From Elusimicrobiota bacterium (GTDB lineage Bacteria; Elusimicrobiota; Elusimicrobia; 2-02-FULL-39-32), in the NCBI GenBank assembly GCA_016180425.1, contig JACPBF010000008.1:62001-126000 (forward strand): a DNA stretch of 64,000 nt, read 5' to 3'. The notes beneath the pieces are model-generated. The model had not been told where the DNA came from, did no database searches, and saw only the letters and a program-made list of their open reading frames with translations. Position numbers and translations under genes: made by a program. Positions 42,909 to 51,115 of this stretch are shown here, piece by piece (the first letter of the stretch is position 1; each line of letters starts with the position of its first letter).

Positions 42909-43033
42909 TGGCAACGCTATCAGGATTTGAACCTGAATTTCCGTTCTTTAGATGAATACGAAATTTATCTCTCCCCATTTCAATATTTTTTCGCATTCTT
43001 AAAACAGCGTCCTTGCCGTTAGACGATAGCGTC
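42909..43033 (-). tRNA. tRNA-like gene (Glu/Gln type) with a 57-nt anticodon loop
   Basis: Read on the minus strand: acceptor GACGCTA pairs with TAGCGTT (7 bp, one G-U). The D arm is GTCT-AACGGCAA-GGAC, the anticodon stem CTGTT/AACGG, the variable loop AAAT, and the T arm TCAGG-TTCAAAT-CCTGA. Discriminator G and an encoded CCA follow. TC at 8-9, the GTCTAACGG D arm, the 4-nt variable loop and G73 point to tRNA-Glu or Gln. The anticodon loop is 57 nt (42946-43002), 50 more than normal, and contains its own 10-bp hairpin (42989-42998 with 42954-42963). No splice gives a clear Glu or Gln anticodon. Could be an interrupted tRNA, a specialised tRNA-like RNA or a decayed gene. Confidence 0.7.
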
Positions 43034-43043
43034 AAAAAATTTA

Positions 43044-43628
43044 TTATTTCACCCCCACATAAGGCGTTTCTTTTTTTGGCAATCCTAAAGTCTCTTTCTC
43101 TTTTAAACTATCTCGCTCTTTTGAAACTTCCTCAAACAGTTTGTTTAGTTCCTGAGCCTTGGCGTCAAACTCATCTTTCTTGTCTATTTTTCTGATTTTA
43201 GAATCATAGACCAGAAACTCCACAATTCTTTTTTCCTCTTTTGGGTCCAAGGCATATCCTCTAGTGCCCATTTTTATATGCATCCTTTTTATAAACCGTT
43301 TCCAATCATAAGCTTTAATATAAGGAGAATTTAAAGGACGGCTAGAGGTATGGCATGAAGAACAAACTGCTAAAAATAGCTTATAGCTTTCTTGAATATT
43401 CAATGGATAACTGGAAACATCCACTGTGGCAGGTCCCAAATCATAAGAAAAATGCGCGGTGAGTTGTGTTGAACTGAATTTTGATTTTAAAGCAGCTGTC
43501 TCCTCCTCTTTTTTCTCACAAGAAGTTAAAGATAATAGTATGAATAATCCAGAAATTAGATAAACTAATCTGAATAATTTATTTATTCGCGCACATTTAA
43601 AAAACGGGTTTAAATTCATAGGGTTCAC
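43044..43628 (-). CDS. monoheme c-type lipoprotein
   Basis: Protein of 194 aa. A lipoprotein-type signal (LFILLSLTSCEKK) is followed by one heme site CSSCH near residue 90 and a long charged coiled C-terminus. Resembles membrane-tethered cytochromes. Start at 43628, or 3 codons later at a second Met. Ends just before the tRNA-like gene and heads the resB-ccsA direction. A near-consensus sigma-54 site lies immediately upstream. Confidence 0.8.
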   Translation of the reverse strand: MNPMNLNPFFKCARINKLFRLVYLISGLFILLSLTSCEKKEEETAALKSKFSSTQLTAHFSYDLGPATVDVSSYPLNIQESYKLFLAVCSSCHTSSRPLNSPYIKAYDWKRFIKRMHIKMGTRGYALDPKEEKRIVEFLVYDSKIRKIDKKDEFDAKAQELNKLFEEVSKERDSLKEKETLGLPKKETPYVGVK

Positions 43629-43642
43629 CTACCCATTCAAAT

Positions 43643-43657
43643 GCAACAAAATTACCA
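43643..43657 (-). promoter_or_regulatory. possible sigma-54 promoter (one deviation)
   Basis: Minus-strand TGGTAATTTTGTTGC has correct GG/GC spacing but TGGT in place of TGGC. The transcript start would fall only a few bases from the start codon. Confidence 0.45.
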
Positions 43658-43757
43658 AAAATGAGAAAATGAGGAAGTTAAAAATGAATTGTTTGAGGTA
43701 TTATAAGGCTAACGGTGGGTTTAAAATGTCCCTATCTTTCAGCTTCTAATAAGAGAT

Positions 43758-44849
43758 TCAATCTCCGAAGGCAACTCCGGTAGCTTTAGCGGTTTGAACT
43801 TCTTCGCTATCAGGTAAGACTAAATGCAATGAGCCAATCGCTTCTTTAATAGGAACACTGCCAATTTTTGTTCCGCGCAAAGATACCATGCTTCCAGTCT
43901 CTCCTTTATTAAGGAGTTCAGCAGCTTTTACTCCATAGCGGGTTGCAAGCCACCGGTCAAAAGCAGTAGGCGTACCTCCGCGCTGAAGGTGTCCTAAAAT
44001 AGTAACCCGTGTCTCTATGCCCAATGCTTCTTCAATCGCTTCCGCAATCTTATAACTAACGCCTCCTAAACGAATGGTATCATGAGACCCTTCTACTTTT
44101 CTTTGAATCACAAATTCCCCTCCAACTGCTTTTGCCCCTTCAGAAACAACTAAAATTGTAAATTCCTTTCCCCATCTAATCCTTTGTTCTATGGCTGAAA
44201 TCACATTTTCAATTTTATAAGGAATTTCTGGAATTAAAATCACATCCCCACCGCCGGCAATTCCTGCTCTTAAAGGAATCCATCCCGCATATCGCCCCAT
44301 GGTTTCCAGCAAAATAACTCGATGATGAGATTCTGCGGTGGAATGCAAGCGATCCACGGCATCTGTTGCAACTGAAAGCGCGGAATCAAAACCAAAAGTA
44401 ACATCTGTCCCGCTTAAATCATTGTCTATAGTTTTAGGAACTCCCACTATTGGAACCCCTGCCTCAAAAAATTTCTGAGATATGCTTAAAGTGCCATCTC
44501 CGCCAATCGCAATAAAACCATCAATCTGATTTTTTTTCAAATTCAATATCGCGTCTTTGGAACGATCCAGAGGAGCAATTGTTTTACCAGAACTGTCATA
44601 AGTATAAGCAAAAGGATTAGCTCGATTATTGGTCCCTAAAATAGTTCCGCCCCGGGTTAAAATGCCGGAGACAGTCTGTTCAGTTAAAGGAATATGCCAA
44701 TCTTCTACTAAACCGCGAAATCCATCCATAAAACCAATCACTTCCCAGCTGTACTCTCTCACAGCTGATTTTACTACAGCACGGATCACTGCATTGAGCC
44801 CAGGACAGTCCCCCCCGCCAGTTAAGATTCCAATCTTTTTTATTTTCAT
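43758..44849 (-). CDS. pfkA: 6-phosphofructokinase
   Basis: Phosphofructokinase of 363 aa. GGGDCPGLNAVIRAVVK at the N-terminus, GGDGTLSI near 105, and PKTIDNDLSGTD near 137 with MGRYAGW. The Gly in GGDGT together with Lys in PKTIDND is the combination expected of ATP-using members of the group with intermediate features; PPi use is less likely. Ends the operon with the NtrC-like regulator (6 nt gap). Confidence 0.9.
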   Translation of the reverse strand: MKIKKIGILTGGGDCPGLNAVIRAVVKSAVREYSWEVIGFMDGFRGLVEDWHIPLTEQTVSGILTRGGTILGTNNRANPFAYTYDSSGKTIAPLDRSKDAILNLKKNQIDGFIAIGGDGTLSISQKFFEAGVPIVGVPKTIDNDLSGTDVTFGFDSALSVATDAVDRLHSTAESHHRVILLETMGRYAGWIPLRAGIAGGGDVILIPEIPYKIENVISAIEQRIRWGKEFTILVVSEGAKAVGGEFVIQRKVEGSHDTIRLGGVSYKIAEAIEEALGIETRVTILGHLQRGGTPTAFDRWLATRYGVKAAELLNKGETGSMVSLRGTKIGSVPIKEAIGSLHLVLPDSEEVQTAKATGVAFGD

Positions 44850-44855
44850 CTCATT

Positions 44856-46238
44856 TTATTTTTCGATCTCAATTTTATAACGATTCAAAAGACGGTGAAT
44901 GGTTTTTCGGTCAATCTTAGCTTCTTCTGCTGCCTCTGAAATATTGCCATTATGTTTTTCCAAAAGACGCTTAAAATAATCTCTATAAAAAACTCTTAAC
45001 GCTTCAGTTTTTGCTCCCCTAAAACTGCTCAATAAAATATTTTCCTTTTCTTTATGGCTCAAACGTATATTGTCTGGGATATCTTCTGATTGGATCATTA
45101 AAGAATTTGTTAAAGAAACAGCCCTCTCTATAATATTCTCCAATTCTCTCACATTTCCCGGCCAGCTATAGTTTTTTAAAAGACTAAGCGCTGAGGAAGA
45201 AATCCCCTTTACGGAATTATGAGATTTTTGAATAAATTTATGTAAAAAATGATTTGCTAAAAGCTCAACATCCCCTTCCCGCTCTCTTAAAGGCGGGATA
45301 TTTAAAGTTATCACGTTTAAGCGATAGTATAGATCTTCTCTAAACTTTTTCTCTTGAACTGCTTTGGCTAGATCTCGATTTGTTGCAGCCACGATCCTTA
45401 CATCCACTACAATCAGCCGGTTAGATCCCAACCTGCGAAACTCTTTTTCCTGTAAAACTCTTAAAAGTTTAGCTTGCAAACTAAGAGGAATTTCTCCAAT
45501 CTCATCTAAAAAAATAGTTCCGCCGTCCGCGAATTCAAAAATGCCGGGCCTTGAATTTTGAGCATCTGTAAAAGCTCCTTTTTCATGGCCAAAAAGTTCA
45601 GACTCAAGCAAATTTTCTGGAAGGCTTGCGCAATCCACAGGAACAAACCTCCCGCCCCCTTGCCCGCGGCTAGAATTGCGATGCACTGCTCTGGCAACCA
45701 ACTCTTTCCCTGTGCCGGATTCCCCTTGAATTAAAATATTCGCTTCCGTGGAAGCGATTTTTTTTACAGTTGTTAAAATCCCTTTAAGTTGAGGGCTTGA
45801 ACCAATGAGCTGGTCAAAACCAAAAGCCAGACCTAATTCTTGTTTAAGCCTTTGATTTTCCTCAATCAGCCTCTGTTCTCTTAAAGCTTTTTCAATCAAA
45901 GTTAAAAGAAGTTCTGCTGAAATAGGTTTTGCCAAATAATCAAAAGCCCCTTCCTTAATAGCTTGCACAGCGGTTTCCCAAGCAGCATGAGCCGTAAAAA
46001 GAATCACTGGAATCCTTGAGTCCACAGATTTAATTTCCCGCAGAACTTCAATTCCATTTTTATGAGCCATTTTTAAATCCGTAAAAACCAAATCTGGTTT
46101 TTCCCTTGCCACTAGATCTAATATGGAGTCGGTCTGGCTGGTGGTAAGGCAGCGATAGCCCGCATGCTCTAAAATTCTTTTGCAGTTTTCTAGGATTTCT
46201 ATTTCATCATCAATGACTAATATGGTTTCTTTAGACAT
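44856..46238 (-). CDS. NtrC-type sigma-54 response regulator
   Basis: Regulator of 460 aa: receiver domain (IDDEIEILENC, phospho-Asp in PDLVFTDLKM near 54), AAA+ domain with GESGTGKELVARAVH (Walker A), ELFGHEKGAFTDA (the sigma-54 contact loop, D replacing the second G of GAFTGA), FLDEIGEIPL (Walker B) and WPGNVREL. The C-terminal Fis-like HTH is GNISEAAEEAKIDRKTIHRLLNRY. Partner kinase may be the NtrB-like protein at 4529-5455. Candidate activator for the -24/-12 promoters of this window. Confidence 0.92.
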   Translation of the reverse strand: MSKETILVIDDEIEILENCKRILEHAGYRCLTTSQTDSILDLVAREKPDLVFTDLKMAHKNGIEVLREIKSVDSRIPVILFTAHAAWETAVQAIKEGAFDYLAKPISAELLLTLIEKALREQRLIEENQRLKQELGLAFGFDQLIGSSPQLKGILTTVKKIASTEANILIQGESGTGKELVARAVHRNSSRGQGGGRFVPVDCASLPENLLESELFGHEKGAFTDAQNSRPGIFEFADGGTIFLDEIGEIPLSLQAKLLRVLQEKEFRRLGSNRLIVVDVRIVAATNRDLAKAVQEKKFREDLYYRLNVITLNIPPLREREGDVELLANHFLHKFIQKSHNSVKGISSSALSLLKNYSWPGNVRELENIIERAVSLTNSLMIQSEDIPDNIRLSHKEKENILLSSFRGAKTEALRVFYRDYFKRLLEKHNGNISEAAEEAKIDRKTIHRLLNRYKIEIEK

Positions 46239-46297
46239 AGCTTTTTTTAGATTGGGAAGGAAAATTTTATTTTACTGATACAAATTTTTTAAAAGTT

Positions 46298-46361
46298 TGG
46301 TGCCGGGGGGCGGCCGATTTCTTATTCCCTTATTTTTAAGGAATCGGCACTTCCCCGGCAT
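46298..46361 (-). other. hairpin region downstream of tRNA-Phe with a 12-nt tRNA match
   Basis: GCCGGGGGGCGG repeats the 3' end of the tRNA-Phe gene, and GCCGATT/AATCGGC with inner CTTA/TAAG pairs form a hairpin. It may be the tRNA transcript end, or the trace of an earlier duplication of the tRNA 3' end. Confidence 0.4.
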
Positions 46362-46384
46362 TCTTATGAACTTCTAATAAAGTT

Positions 46385-46457
46385 TGCCGGGGGGCGGAAT
46401 CGAACCGTCGACACACGGTTTTTCAGACCGTTGCTCTACCGACTGAGCTACCCCGGC
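46385..46457 (-). tRNA. tRNA-Phe (GAA)
   Basis: Minus strand: acceptor GCCGGGG/CCCCGGC, D arm GCTC-AGTCGGTA-GAGC, anticodon stem ACGGT/ACCGT with loop CTGAAAA (anticodon GAA), and T loop TTCGATT. One A-C mismatch in the T stem. 73 nt, no encoded CCA, unlike the tRNA-like gene at 42909. Its 5' 42 nt are duplicated at 49247. Confidence 0.93.
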
Positions 46458-46551
46458 ACTACTACAGAATAAAAATCGGCACAACATACAAATTTAGAAT
46501 GAAACGATCTCCATTATACTTTTTTCATTTTAGTTTTTCACAATTTTTTTC
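46416..46551. repeat. direct repeat of tRNA-Phe 5' half and upstream flank, copy 1
   Basis: About 136 bp, highly similar to 49247-49385 in the same orientation. It contains tRNA positions 1-42 and about 94 bp upstream. It marks the left edge of the decayed island; the truncated transposase runs into it. Confidence 0.88.
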
Positions 46552-47057
46552 TTCTTCGTCTTCTTGATCTCCCCAGTCACTCTATCTACAATCTCTAATC
46601 CATCACAATAATCCACAAAAAGTTTCTCACCGCCTCGATGTTCTTGTCTCATACAATAGTGTTGCTTTCCCTTCCAGGCTCGATATAAATTGCAGTATTG
46701 CACATACTCATACCCATCACTATATTGCTCTTTATACTCTTGCCATAAAAGTATCAAGGTCACATGTTTGTTTCTCAGCTCCTCTTGTATCTTTGCATAC
46801 TCCGGTATGGGCTTAATCGCTTTAACATTCACCAACTCTTTACTCAACTTTAATTTCTTCTTTAACTCCTCTTCACTCATTCCCTCTATTTCTGACCAAC
46901 TTAACACTCCTGCTGCCTCTGCTTTCTTCACATATTCAGATACTGCGGTACGCGAAACTTTACAGCTCCTTGCGATTTGCCTATAACTCAATCCAAAGCT
47001 TAATCCCAATCTCAAAATCTCTCGTATCTTTTTCATAATTAGCCTTTCTTTTGCCAT
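46530..47057 (-). pseudogene. truncated IS21-family transposase (IstA N-terminal part)
   Basis: 175 aa of about 400-500 expected. N-terminal helix-turn-helix LSYRQIARSCKVSRTAVSEYV, the linker, and the beginning of the DDE domain (EKLFVDYCDGLEIVD, first catalytic Asp) are present. The frame then enters the direct repeat and ends in a Lys-rich tail. No istB follows. Not active. Confidence 0.82.
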
Positions 47058-47216
47058 AGAACCTCCTTGTTCTTGTTTCTATACACAAAAAAAGATACAT
47101 CCTTTCTAGTGTAAAAAACTTAAGAAAGATCCTATTTTAGTCTATGTGAATCTGATTTGAAATTCGATTTTAATCCATTCCTGCCACCAATTTAATCACT
47201 ATCAAAATATGGCAGC

Positions 47217-47297
47217 AATGGATTAAACGGGTGGCAGGATTGGTTTAAATGGGTGGCAACTTTCGATTAAATCAGTGGCAACTTTGCATTAAATTTC
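47217..47297. mobile_element. IS21-type terminal repeats
   Basis: Three spaced copies of a unit of the form ATTAAAnnnGTGGCA (47217-47237, 47238-47259, 47260-47280) and a fourth partial one. They lie upstream of the istA fragment, as at the left end of IS21 elements, where the transposase binds repeated sites. With the istA fragment, the remnant spans about 46530-47297. Confidence 0.65.
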
Positions 47298-47403
47298 GCA
47301 TTGTGGCTCGATCCAACCCCTTCTTACGTGTATAAACGCCTTTCCTCGAGGAGATGCTTAAGATTGATGAGCGTTTCGTTTGGCATAGGGTTTGTTTCCT
47401 TAT

Positions 47404-48207
47404 CTAACCTGTTTTTAAAACTTGAATCAAAGGACGAAACACAGTTTCAATTTCCAGGTCAACTTTCTTCGGTTCCACTAGAGTGGCTACGTGTTTTTTT
47501 AAGGCAACATATCCAGCTCCGCGATTGGTCCCAACGTGCTTCAAAATATTCTTCCTGAAGGCATGGAAATATTCATTGTTTCTAAATTCTTTTACCTTCT
47601 CCAATAAATCTTCCAGATTGGGACAAGACCTGAGGATATGAAAAACATAGTACAAGTCTTTGTCTCTTTTTTCCTTATTCGAACGACTTACAAACGTAAT
47701 TCCTTTGTGGAATAAAAACGTTGCCGGACTCACAATTTTTACTAATAAATTCTTCCCGTCCACTTCAATTGGAATCCTCAATAGATCAGAACGAAGAAGA
47801 ATATCAAAAGCCTCAATCCTATGACATGCCACCTGTGACCCAAGAAACCTCTGAAGAGTATCGTCAGACACTTCAAACGAGGTGATAAATTCGATTTTCA
47901 TCTGAACTTTACCTCTGTTATAGATGATTTCGACAGGAAGTTTCTCATCCTTGTAAAATCTTTCTGTTGCGTAGCCCGCATTGATAAGCCGCTCAAAAAG
48001 TGTGGGTGAATATCTCTTGCTCCCAGTTTCTGTAATACCGATATCTATATCGGTCGTTCTAGGAAAGGAACCGAAAGGAATTTTCCAGAGGCATTTAGCG
48101 TATAGGTAAGGACACCAACCCCCAACAATCACTAAATGGTTTAAATCATTTTTTAGAATACGAAGAACATCTACTAGAGCTTGCGCGTAAGAATCACTTT
48201 CAAACAA
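47404..48207 (-). CDS. nucleotidyltransferase toxin, AbiEii-like
   Basis: Protein of 267 aa with a nucleotidyltransferase core: VIVGGWCPYLYAKCLW (GG helix) and the metal-binding TTDIDIGI about 30 residues later; a third Asp/Lys region is near 145-170. This layout, with the winged-helix partner upstream overlapping by 8 nt, is that of type IV AbiE toxin-antitoxin pairs. The longer N-terminus and modified C-terminus leave the subfamily open. Confidence 0.75.
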   Translation of the reverse strand: MFESDSYAQALVDVLRILKNDLNHLVIVGGWCPYLYAKCLWKIPFGSFPRTTDIDIGITETGSKRYSPTLFERLINAGYATERFYKDEKLPVEIIYNRGKVQMKIEFITSFEVSDDTLQRFLGSQVACHRIEAFDILLRSDLLRIPIEVDGKNLLVKIVSPATFLFHKGITFVSRSNKEKRDKDLYYVFHILRSCPNLEDLLEKVKEFRNNEYFHAFRKNILKHVGTNRGAGYVALKKHVATLVEPKKVDLEIETVFRPLIQVLKTG

Positions 48208-48880
48208 AGGAGGTTCCCTTCTTCTTAAAAAAACTCGTCAAATGCTTTGCTTCCTCTGAGCCAGCTGGATAAGAAATAAGATCCAAGTACAATTGCAGAT
48301 TAGACACACAAGGATGTCCCCGAATGACCTGTCTATCACGAAAAATAGAGCTTTTGTAAATTGGCAAAGAAACAGTAACATTTCCGCCCGATTTCAATTC
48401 TAAAAGGCCCAACTGGTTTTTTAGATTTTCTACGAAGCCCATAAATTTTTCAGGAGGAACATCCACATATACAAAATGATCTTCAACCAAAACATAAGGG
48501 GATATAAGCCGTGATGCGCTAAACAGTGTTAATGCGTATTGGATACGGGAGCGCTGAATGAAAACGTCCCAGTCTTTGTAGAATGACTTGCCTTTATAAT
48601 GCAACCGAATAGAGAGATTATCAGAAAATGAATAACTCTTACTCCACAGCTTAAGAAGCCCTTTGCGGTCCCTAAGGACAGAAAAACTATTCCGCCCCTT
48701 CTTAACTCTAGCAACAAGTCCTAACTCCCAAGCCCGGTTTAAGACACGGTTAGCCAGAGCAAAGGAAACGCCAACCCTCACAAAATCGCGTATTTTCCAT
48801 TCCCTTCCTGGATTCTCGAGAATGGCTTTAATAACGATAGAGGATTTGTCGCTAAAGATATTCTTAAGATGTTTTCTCAT
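48200..48880 (-). CDS. AbiEi-like winged-helix antitoxin
   Basis: Protein of 226 aa. The N-terminal winged helix (WKIRDFVRVGVSFALANRVLNRAWELGLVARVKKGRN) is followed by a larger C-terminal domain as in AbiEi antitoxins that repress their own promoter. The overlap with the toxin gene supports the pair. The upstream region has short palindromes (48909-48951) suited as operator. Confidence 0.7.
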   Translation of the reverse strand: MRKHLKNIFSDKSSIVIKAILENPGREWKIRDFVRVGVSFALANRVLNRAWELGLVARVKKGRNSFSVLRDRKGLLKLWSKSYSFSDNLSIRLHYKGKSFYKDWDVFIQRSRIQYALTLFSASRLISPYVLVEDHFVYVDVPPEKFMGFVENLKNQLGLLELKSGGNVTVSLPIYKSSIFRDRQVIRGHPCVSNLQLYLDLISYPAGSEEAKHLTSFFKKKGTSFV

Positions 48881-48908
48881 GGCCGCAGTTTATGTTTAAA
48901 AATGTATT

Positions 48909-48951
48909 GTGTATTATAAAGTACACTAATTATTGTGGTACACATAAATTA
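48909..48951. promoter_or_regulatory. possible operator of the AbiE-like pair
   Basis: Imperfect inverted pieces GTGTATTATAAAGTACAC and TGTGGTACACA lie about 30-70 nt upstream of the antitoxin start, overlapping AT-rich promoter-like sequence (TATAAT-like). Confidence 0.4.
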
Positions 48952-49246
48952 TACAGGCCACTGATCTTTTTGTCAAATCGCGTAAAATATATTTTTAACT
49001 TTAGCTATAATCGTGAAAATTTATGTCAGTCATTTGGCATGGAATTTTGAAACAGTTTTTGCTCAGAAGTTCAATCTAAAATTTAAGACAAAAAGTTTGT
49101 CCGCTTTTCTGTCCGCTTTTGGGCAAAAAATGGCAATATTCAGCAACGTTCAGCAATCCAAATGGGCTGTGGATAACTTTTATTCTATCGTCGGAAAATG
49201 TGGGTTTATGAGGGTGGGGTTATGCACTTACCAAAAAGTGTAGCAT

Positions 49247-49385
49247 CGGTTTTTCAGACCGTTGCTCTAGCCGCCTCGAGCTACCCCGGCACTACTACAG
49301 AATAAAAATCGGCACAACATACAAATTTAGAATGAAACGATCTCCATTATACTTTTTTCGTTTTAGTTTTTCACAAATTTTTTTC
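49247..49385. repeat. direct repeat of tRNA-Phe 5' half and upstream flank, copy 2
   Basis: Matches 46416-46551 but has a short insertion in the D-arm region (CTAGCCGCCTCGAG in place of CTACCGACTGAG), so this half-tRNA is decayed. Right edge of the 2.7-kb segment with the IS21 remnant and AbiE-like pair. Confidence 0.88.
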
Positions 49386-49388
49386 CTC

Positions 49389-49530
49389 AACAAAATTTAC
49401 GCTGATCCACTCCTCTATTTTCGAAACATCAAACTTCGTAGAGCGCCCCAGTTTCAGATGCGGAAAAAATGATATTTTTTTCCCTAGTTTATCTATCCTA
49501 AAAAAGCTAAAATTCTGTCTATTGATGATT
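49389..49530 (-). pseudogene. fragment of an excisionase-like HTH protein
   Basis: A minus-strand frame without clear start ends in LKLGRSTKFDVSKIEEWI and a stop at about 49389, the typical end of small helix-turn-helix (excisionase/AlpA-like) proteins. The upstream half is degenerate. Suggests former mobile DNA. Confidence 0.35.
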
Positions 49531-49789
49531 TATTAATGAGGAAGAGGGGTCAGAAGGTTATATCAACTTAGGGAAAAATCTGTGGCTATGAGTGAAAAAG
49601 ATTGGAATAAATTTAAAACTCGCAAAGAGTTCATTGACCGACTGTTTTTGGATTCGCAGCGGAAATCTATAAAGTTCCAGAGTTCCAGCGTAAAATGCTA
49701 AGTTCAAAAAATAAGTAAGCTGTCCCCGCAATTTTCTTTTGCTTTTGAGAAACAGTCGTTAGTGTCTTTACAGTCTGTCCACTAAAGAG

Positions 49790-49903
49790 AGGAAGATCAA
49801 TATAAGAAAGATTGGGGGCGGCAAGGTAAATGTTACTCTGGTTGTTTTAGAGAAGTTCGCCAATGCGCTTGATGTTTCGGTTGATGAGTTATTTGAGTAA
49901 ATT
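49790..49903 (+). pseudogene. C-terminal fragment of an XRE-type HTH protein
   Basis: Plus-strand frame reading ERKINIRKIGGGKVNVTL, LEKFANALDVSVDELFE and stop, the usual end of XRE regulators (the KxNxTLxxLEKIAxALxVSxxELF pattern). The first half of the domain is missing upstream. It ends 1-2 nt before the chosen start of the nuclease gene. Confidence 0.5.
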
Positions 49904-49904
49904 T

Positions 49905-50396
49905 ATGAAAAAAGGCAAAGACAACCAAAAAGAAGAAAATCATAGAGTTGCTTATAATATTACCGGAGTGGCCGGAGAGTATTTTGTTGCTGCCGAACTT
50001 TCAAGGCGTGGATGGATTACCACCATGACGCTAAAAAATACCCCAAACATTGATGTTATCGCAACTACCCCGGACGGTTTAAGAACTCTTAACATACAAG
50101 TAAAAACAAGGTCAATCGAAAACAGGCAAGGATGGATTTTGAATAAGAGGATAGAAACGCTTGTGCCAGGCAATAACTTTTTTATTGCATTTGTTGATTT
50201 GAAAGATAGGGACGAAAAGCCAGATTATTTTTTAATCCCTAAAAATCTATTTGCAAAATGGGTTACAAAACGCCATCAAGATTGGCTAGTCAGTCCAGGG
50301 CGTTTGGGCCGGGCTCATGTAGATAACCCAATAAGAACATTCGATAAACCGCAGTTCGACGTGTTTGAGAAATATCACAATAATTGGGATATCTAA
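49905..50396 (+). CDS. PD-(D/E)XK nuclease-like protein
   Basis: Protein of 163 aa from MKKGKDNQ (an upstream extension of 14 codons lies inside the XRE fragment). Nuclease-fold signature: GEYFVAAELSRRGW (Glu), NIDVIATTPDG (Asp) and LNIQVKTR (QxK). Such small proteins are widespread in accessory regions, often next to XRE regulators as here. Role unknown; defence or toxin functions are possible. Confidence 0.65.
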   Translation: MKKGKDNQKEENHRVAYNITGVAGEYFVAAELSRRGWITTMTLKNTPNIDVIATTPDGLRTLNIQVKTRSIENRQGWILNKRIETLVPGNNFFIAFVDLKDRDEKPDYFLIPKNLFAKWVTKRHQDWLVSPGRLGRAHVDNPIRTFDKPQFDVFEKYHNNWDI

Positions 50397-50423
50397 AAAA
50401 TGAAGTATGGAAAATTTCGGGGG

Positions 50424-50500
50424 AAAGTTCTGGGGACACCATGAGCTGACCCGTGTTTAACGGACACCAAAATAAGTGTAATATAGAAATGTAGGTGTCC
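50424..50500. repeat. inverted GGGGACACC/GGTGTCCCC pair
   Basis: TGGGGACACC near 50424 and GGTGTCCCCA near 50491 face each other across about 57 nt. Palindromes of this type surround REP-associated or IS200-like elements (from memory). No transposase is present. Confidence 0.5.
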
Positions 50501-50505
50501 CCAAA

Positions 50506-50808
50506 TCAAATTGCATTATACTCCTGACGGATTGCCTGACAAACTTTGGCCACTAAATCCAAAGATGGCACGACTTTCCTGCTAAGGAGATTATACGTGG
50601 TTCTACGAGGAATATGATAATGCTTTTCAAGCTGTGATTTATTCAGGTGACGTAAGCTTGCCGCTAGGACTTCTCGCGCGGATTTAGAATCCCCCTCCTC
50701 CAAACATTCCATAAAGGTTTTAAACACTAATCTTGGGTTGCTAAGAGTGACCGACGTATCATGATCCATTAGTTTACGCTTTTTATTATTTTTTGAGTTC
50801 ATATTCAT
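50506..50808 (-). CDS. HigA-like antitoxin / XRE-type regulator
   Basis: Protein of 100 aa with a C-terminal helix-turn-helix (LNKSQLEKHYHIPRRTTYNLLSRKVVPSLDLVAKVCQAI), in a form common in antidotes of RelE/HigB-type toxins. Overlaps the toxin gene by 23 nt. A second Met two codons in is an alternative start. The toxin-first order is like HigBA. Confidence 0.75.
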   Translation of the reverse strand: MNMNSKNNKKRKLMDHDTSVTLSNPRLVFKTFMECLEEGDSKSAREVLAASLRHLNKSQLEKHYHIPRRTTYNLLSRKVVPSLDLVAKVCQAIRQEYNAI

Positions 50809-51094
50809 ACCTCGCCTTTAGCCGACGTGCTTTGGATATATCTGTCTTTTGTGTTGCTTTAAAACCACCCCAAAGAACTATCGTGTCTATATCCTTAATT
50901 CTTTTTCGAGAGTAGTATCCCCTCATCCCATTCTTCCATTTCAATTCAAAAAGTCCATCTCCTAAACTTCGTGAATCACCAAAAAATCCAGAGATCAAAT
51001 TATCCAAACGCGCATCCACTCGAGTTTTTTCTGTGGGAGTAATCGAGTCATACCAATCAGCAAACTCTTCCGTTTTCTTTAGTTTAAGTTTCAT
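50786..51094 (-). CDS. RelE/HigB-like (Gp49-type) toxin
   Basis: Protein of 102 aa of the addiction-module killer group: FADWYDSITPTEKTRVDARLDNL at the N-terminus, GLFELKWKNGMRGYYSRKR in the middle, and LWGGFKATQKTDISKARRLKARYEY at the end, which contains the basic residues for mRNA cleavage. It is followed by its antitoxin gene and preceded by a perfect palindrome. Confidence 0.83.
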   Translation of the reverse strand: MKLKLKKTEEFADWYDSITPTEKTRVDARLDNLISGFFGDSRSLGDGLFELKWKNGMRGYYSRKRIKDIDTIVLWGGFKATQKTDISKARRLKARYEYELKK

Positions 51095-51115
51095 CTCACC
51101 GATACGTTATAATTA

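Noticed and set aside
42946-43002. Group I intron in the tRNA-like gene
   Set aside because: The insert adds only 50 nt, far below the size of a group I intron core, and no P3-P7 elements are visible.
42946-43002. Archaeal-type bulge-helix-bulge intron in the tRNA-like gene
   Set aside because: The bases between the anticodon stem and the inner hairpin (4 and 8 nt) do not form two 3-nt bulges around a 4-bp helix.
46690-46986. 98-aa plus-strand ORF in the IS21 remnant
   Set aside because: Antisense shadow of the istA fragment; no ribosome site and no recognisable domain.
49013-49243. 76-aa plus-strand ORF with GTG start
   Set aside because: No ribosome site, no recognised domain, inside decayed island DNA next to the broken tRNA copy.
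49590-49701. 37-aa plus-strand frame starting ATGAGTGAAAAAG
   Set aside because: Short, no clear ribosome site, surrounded by gene fragments; more likely debris.
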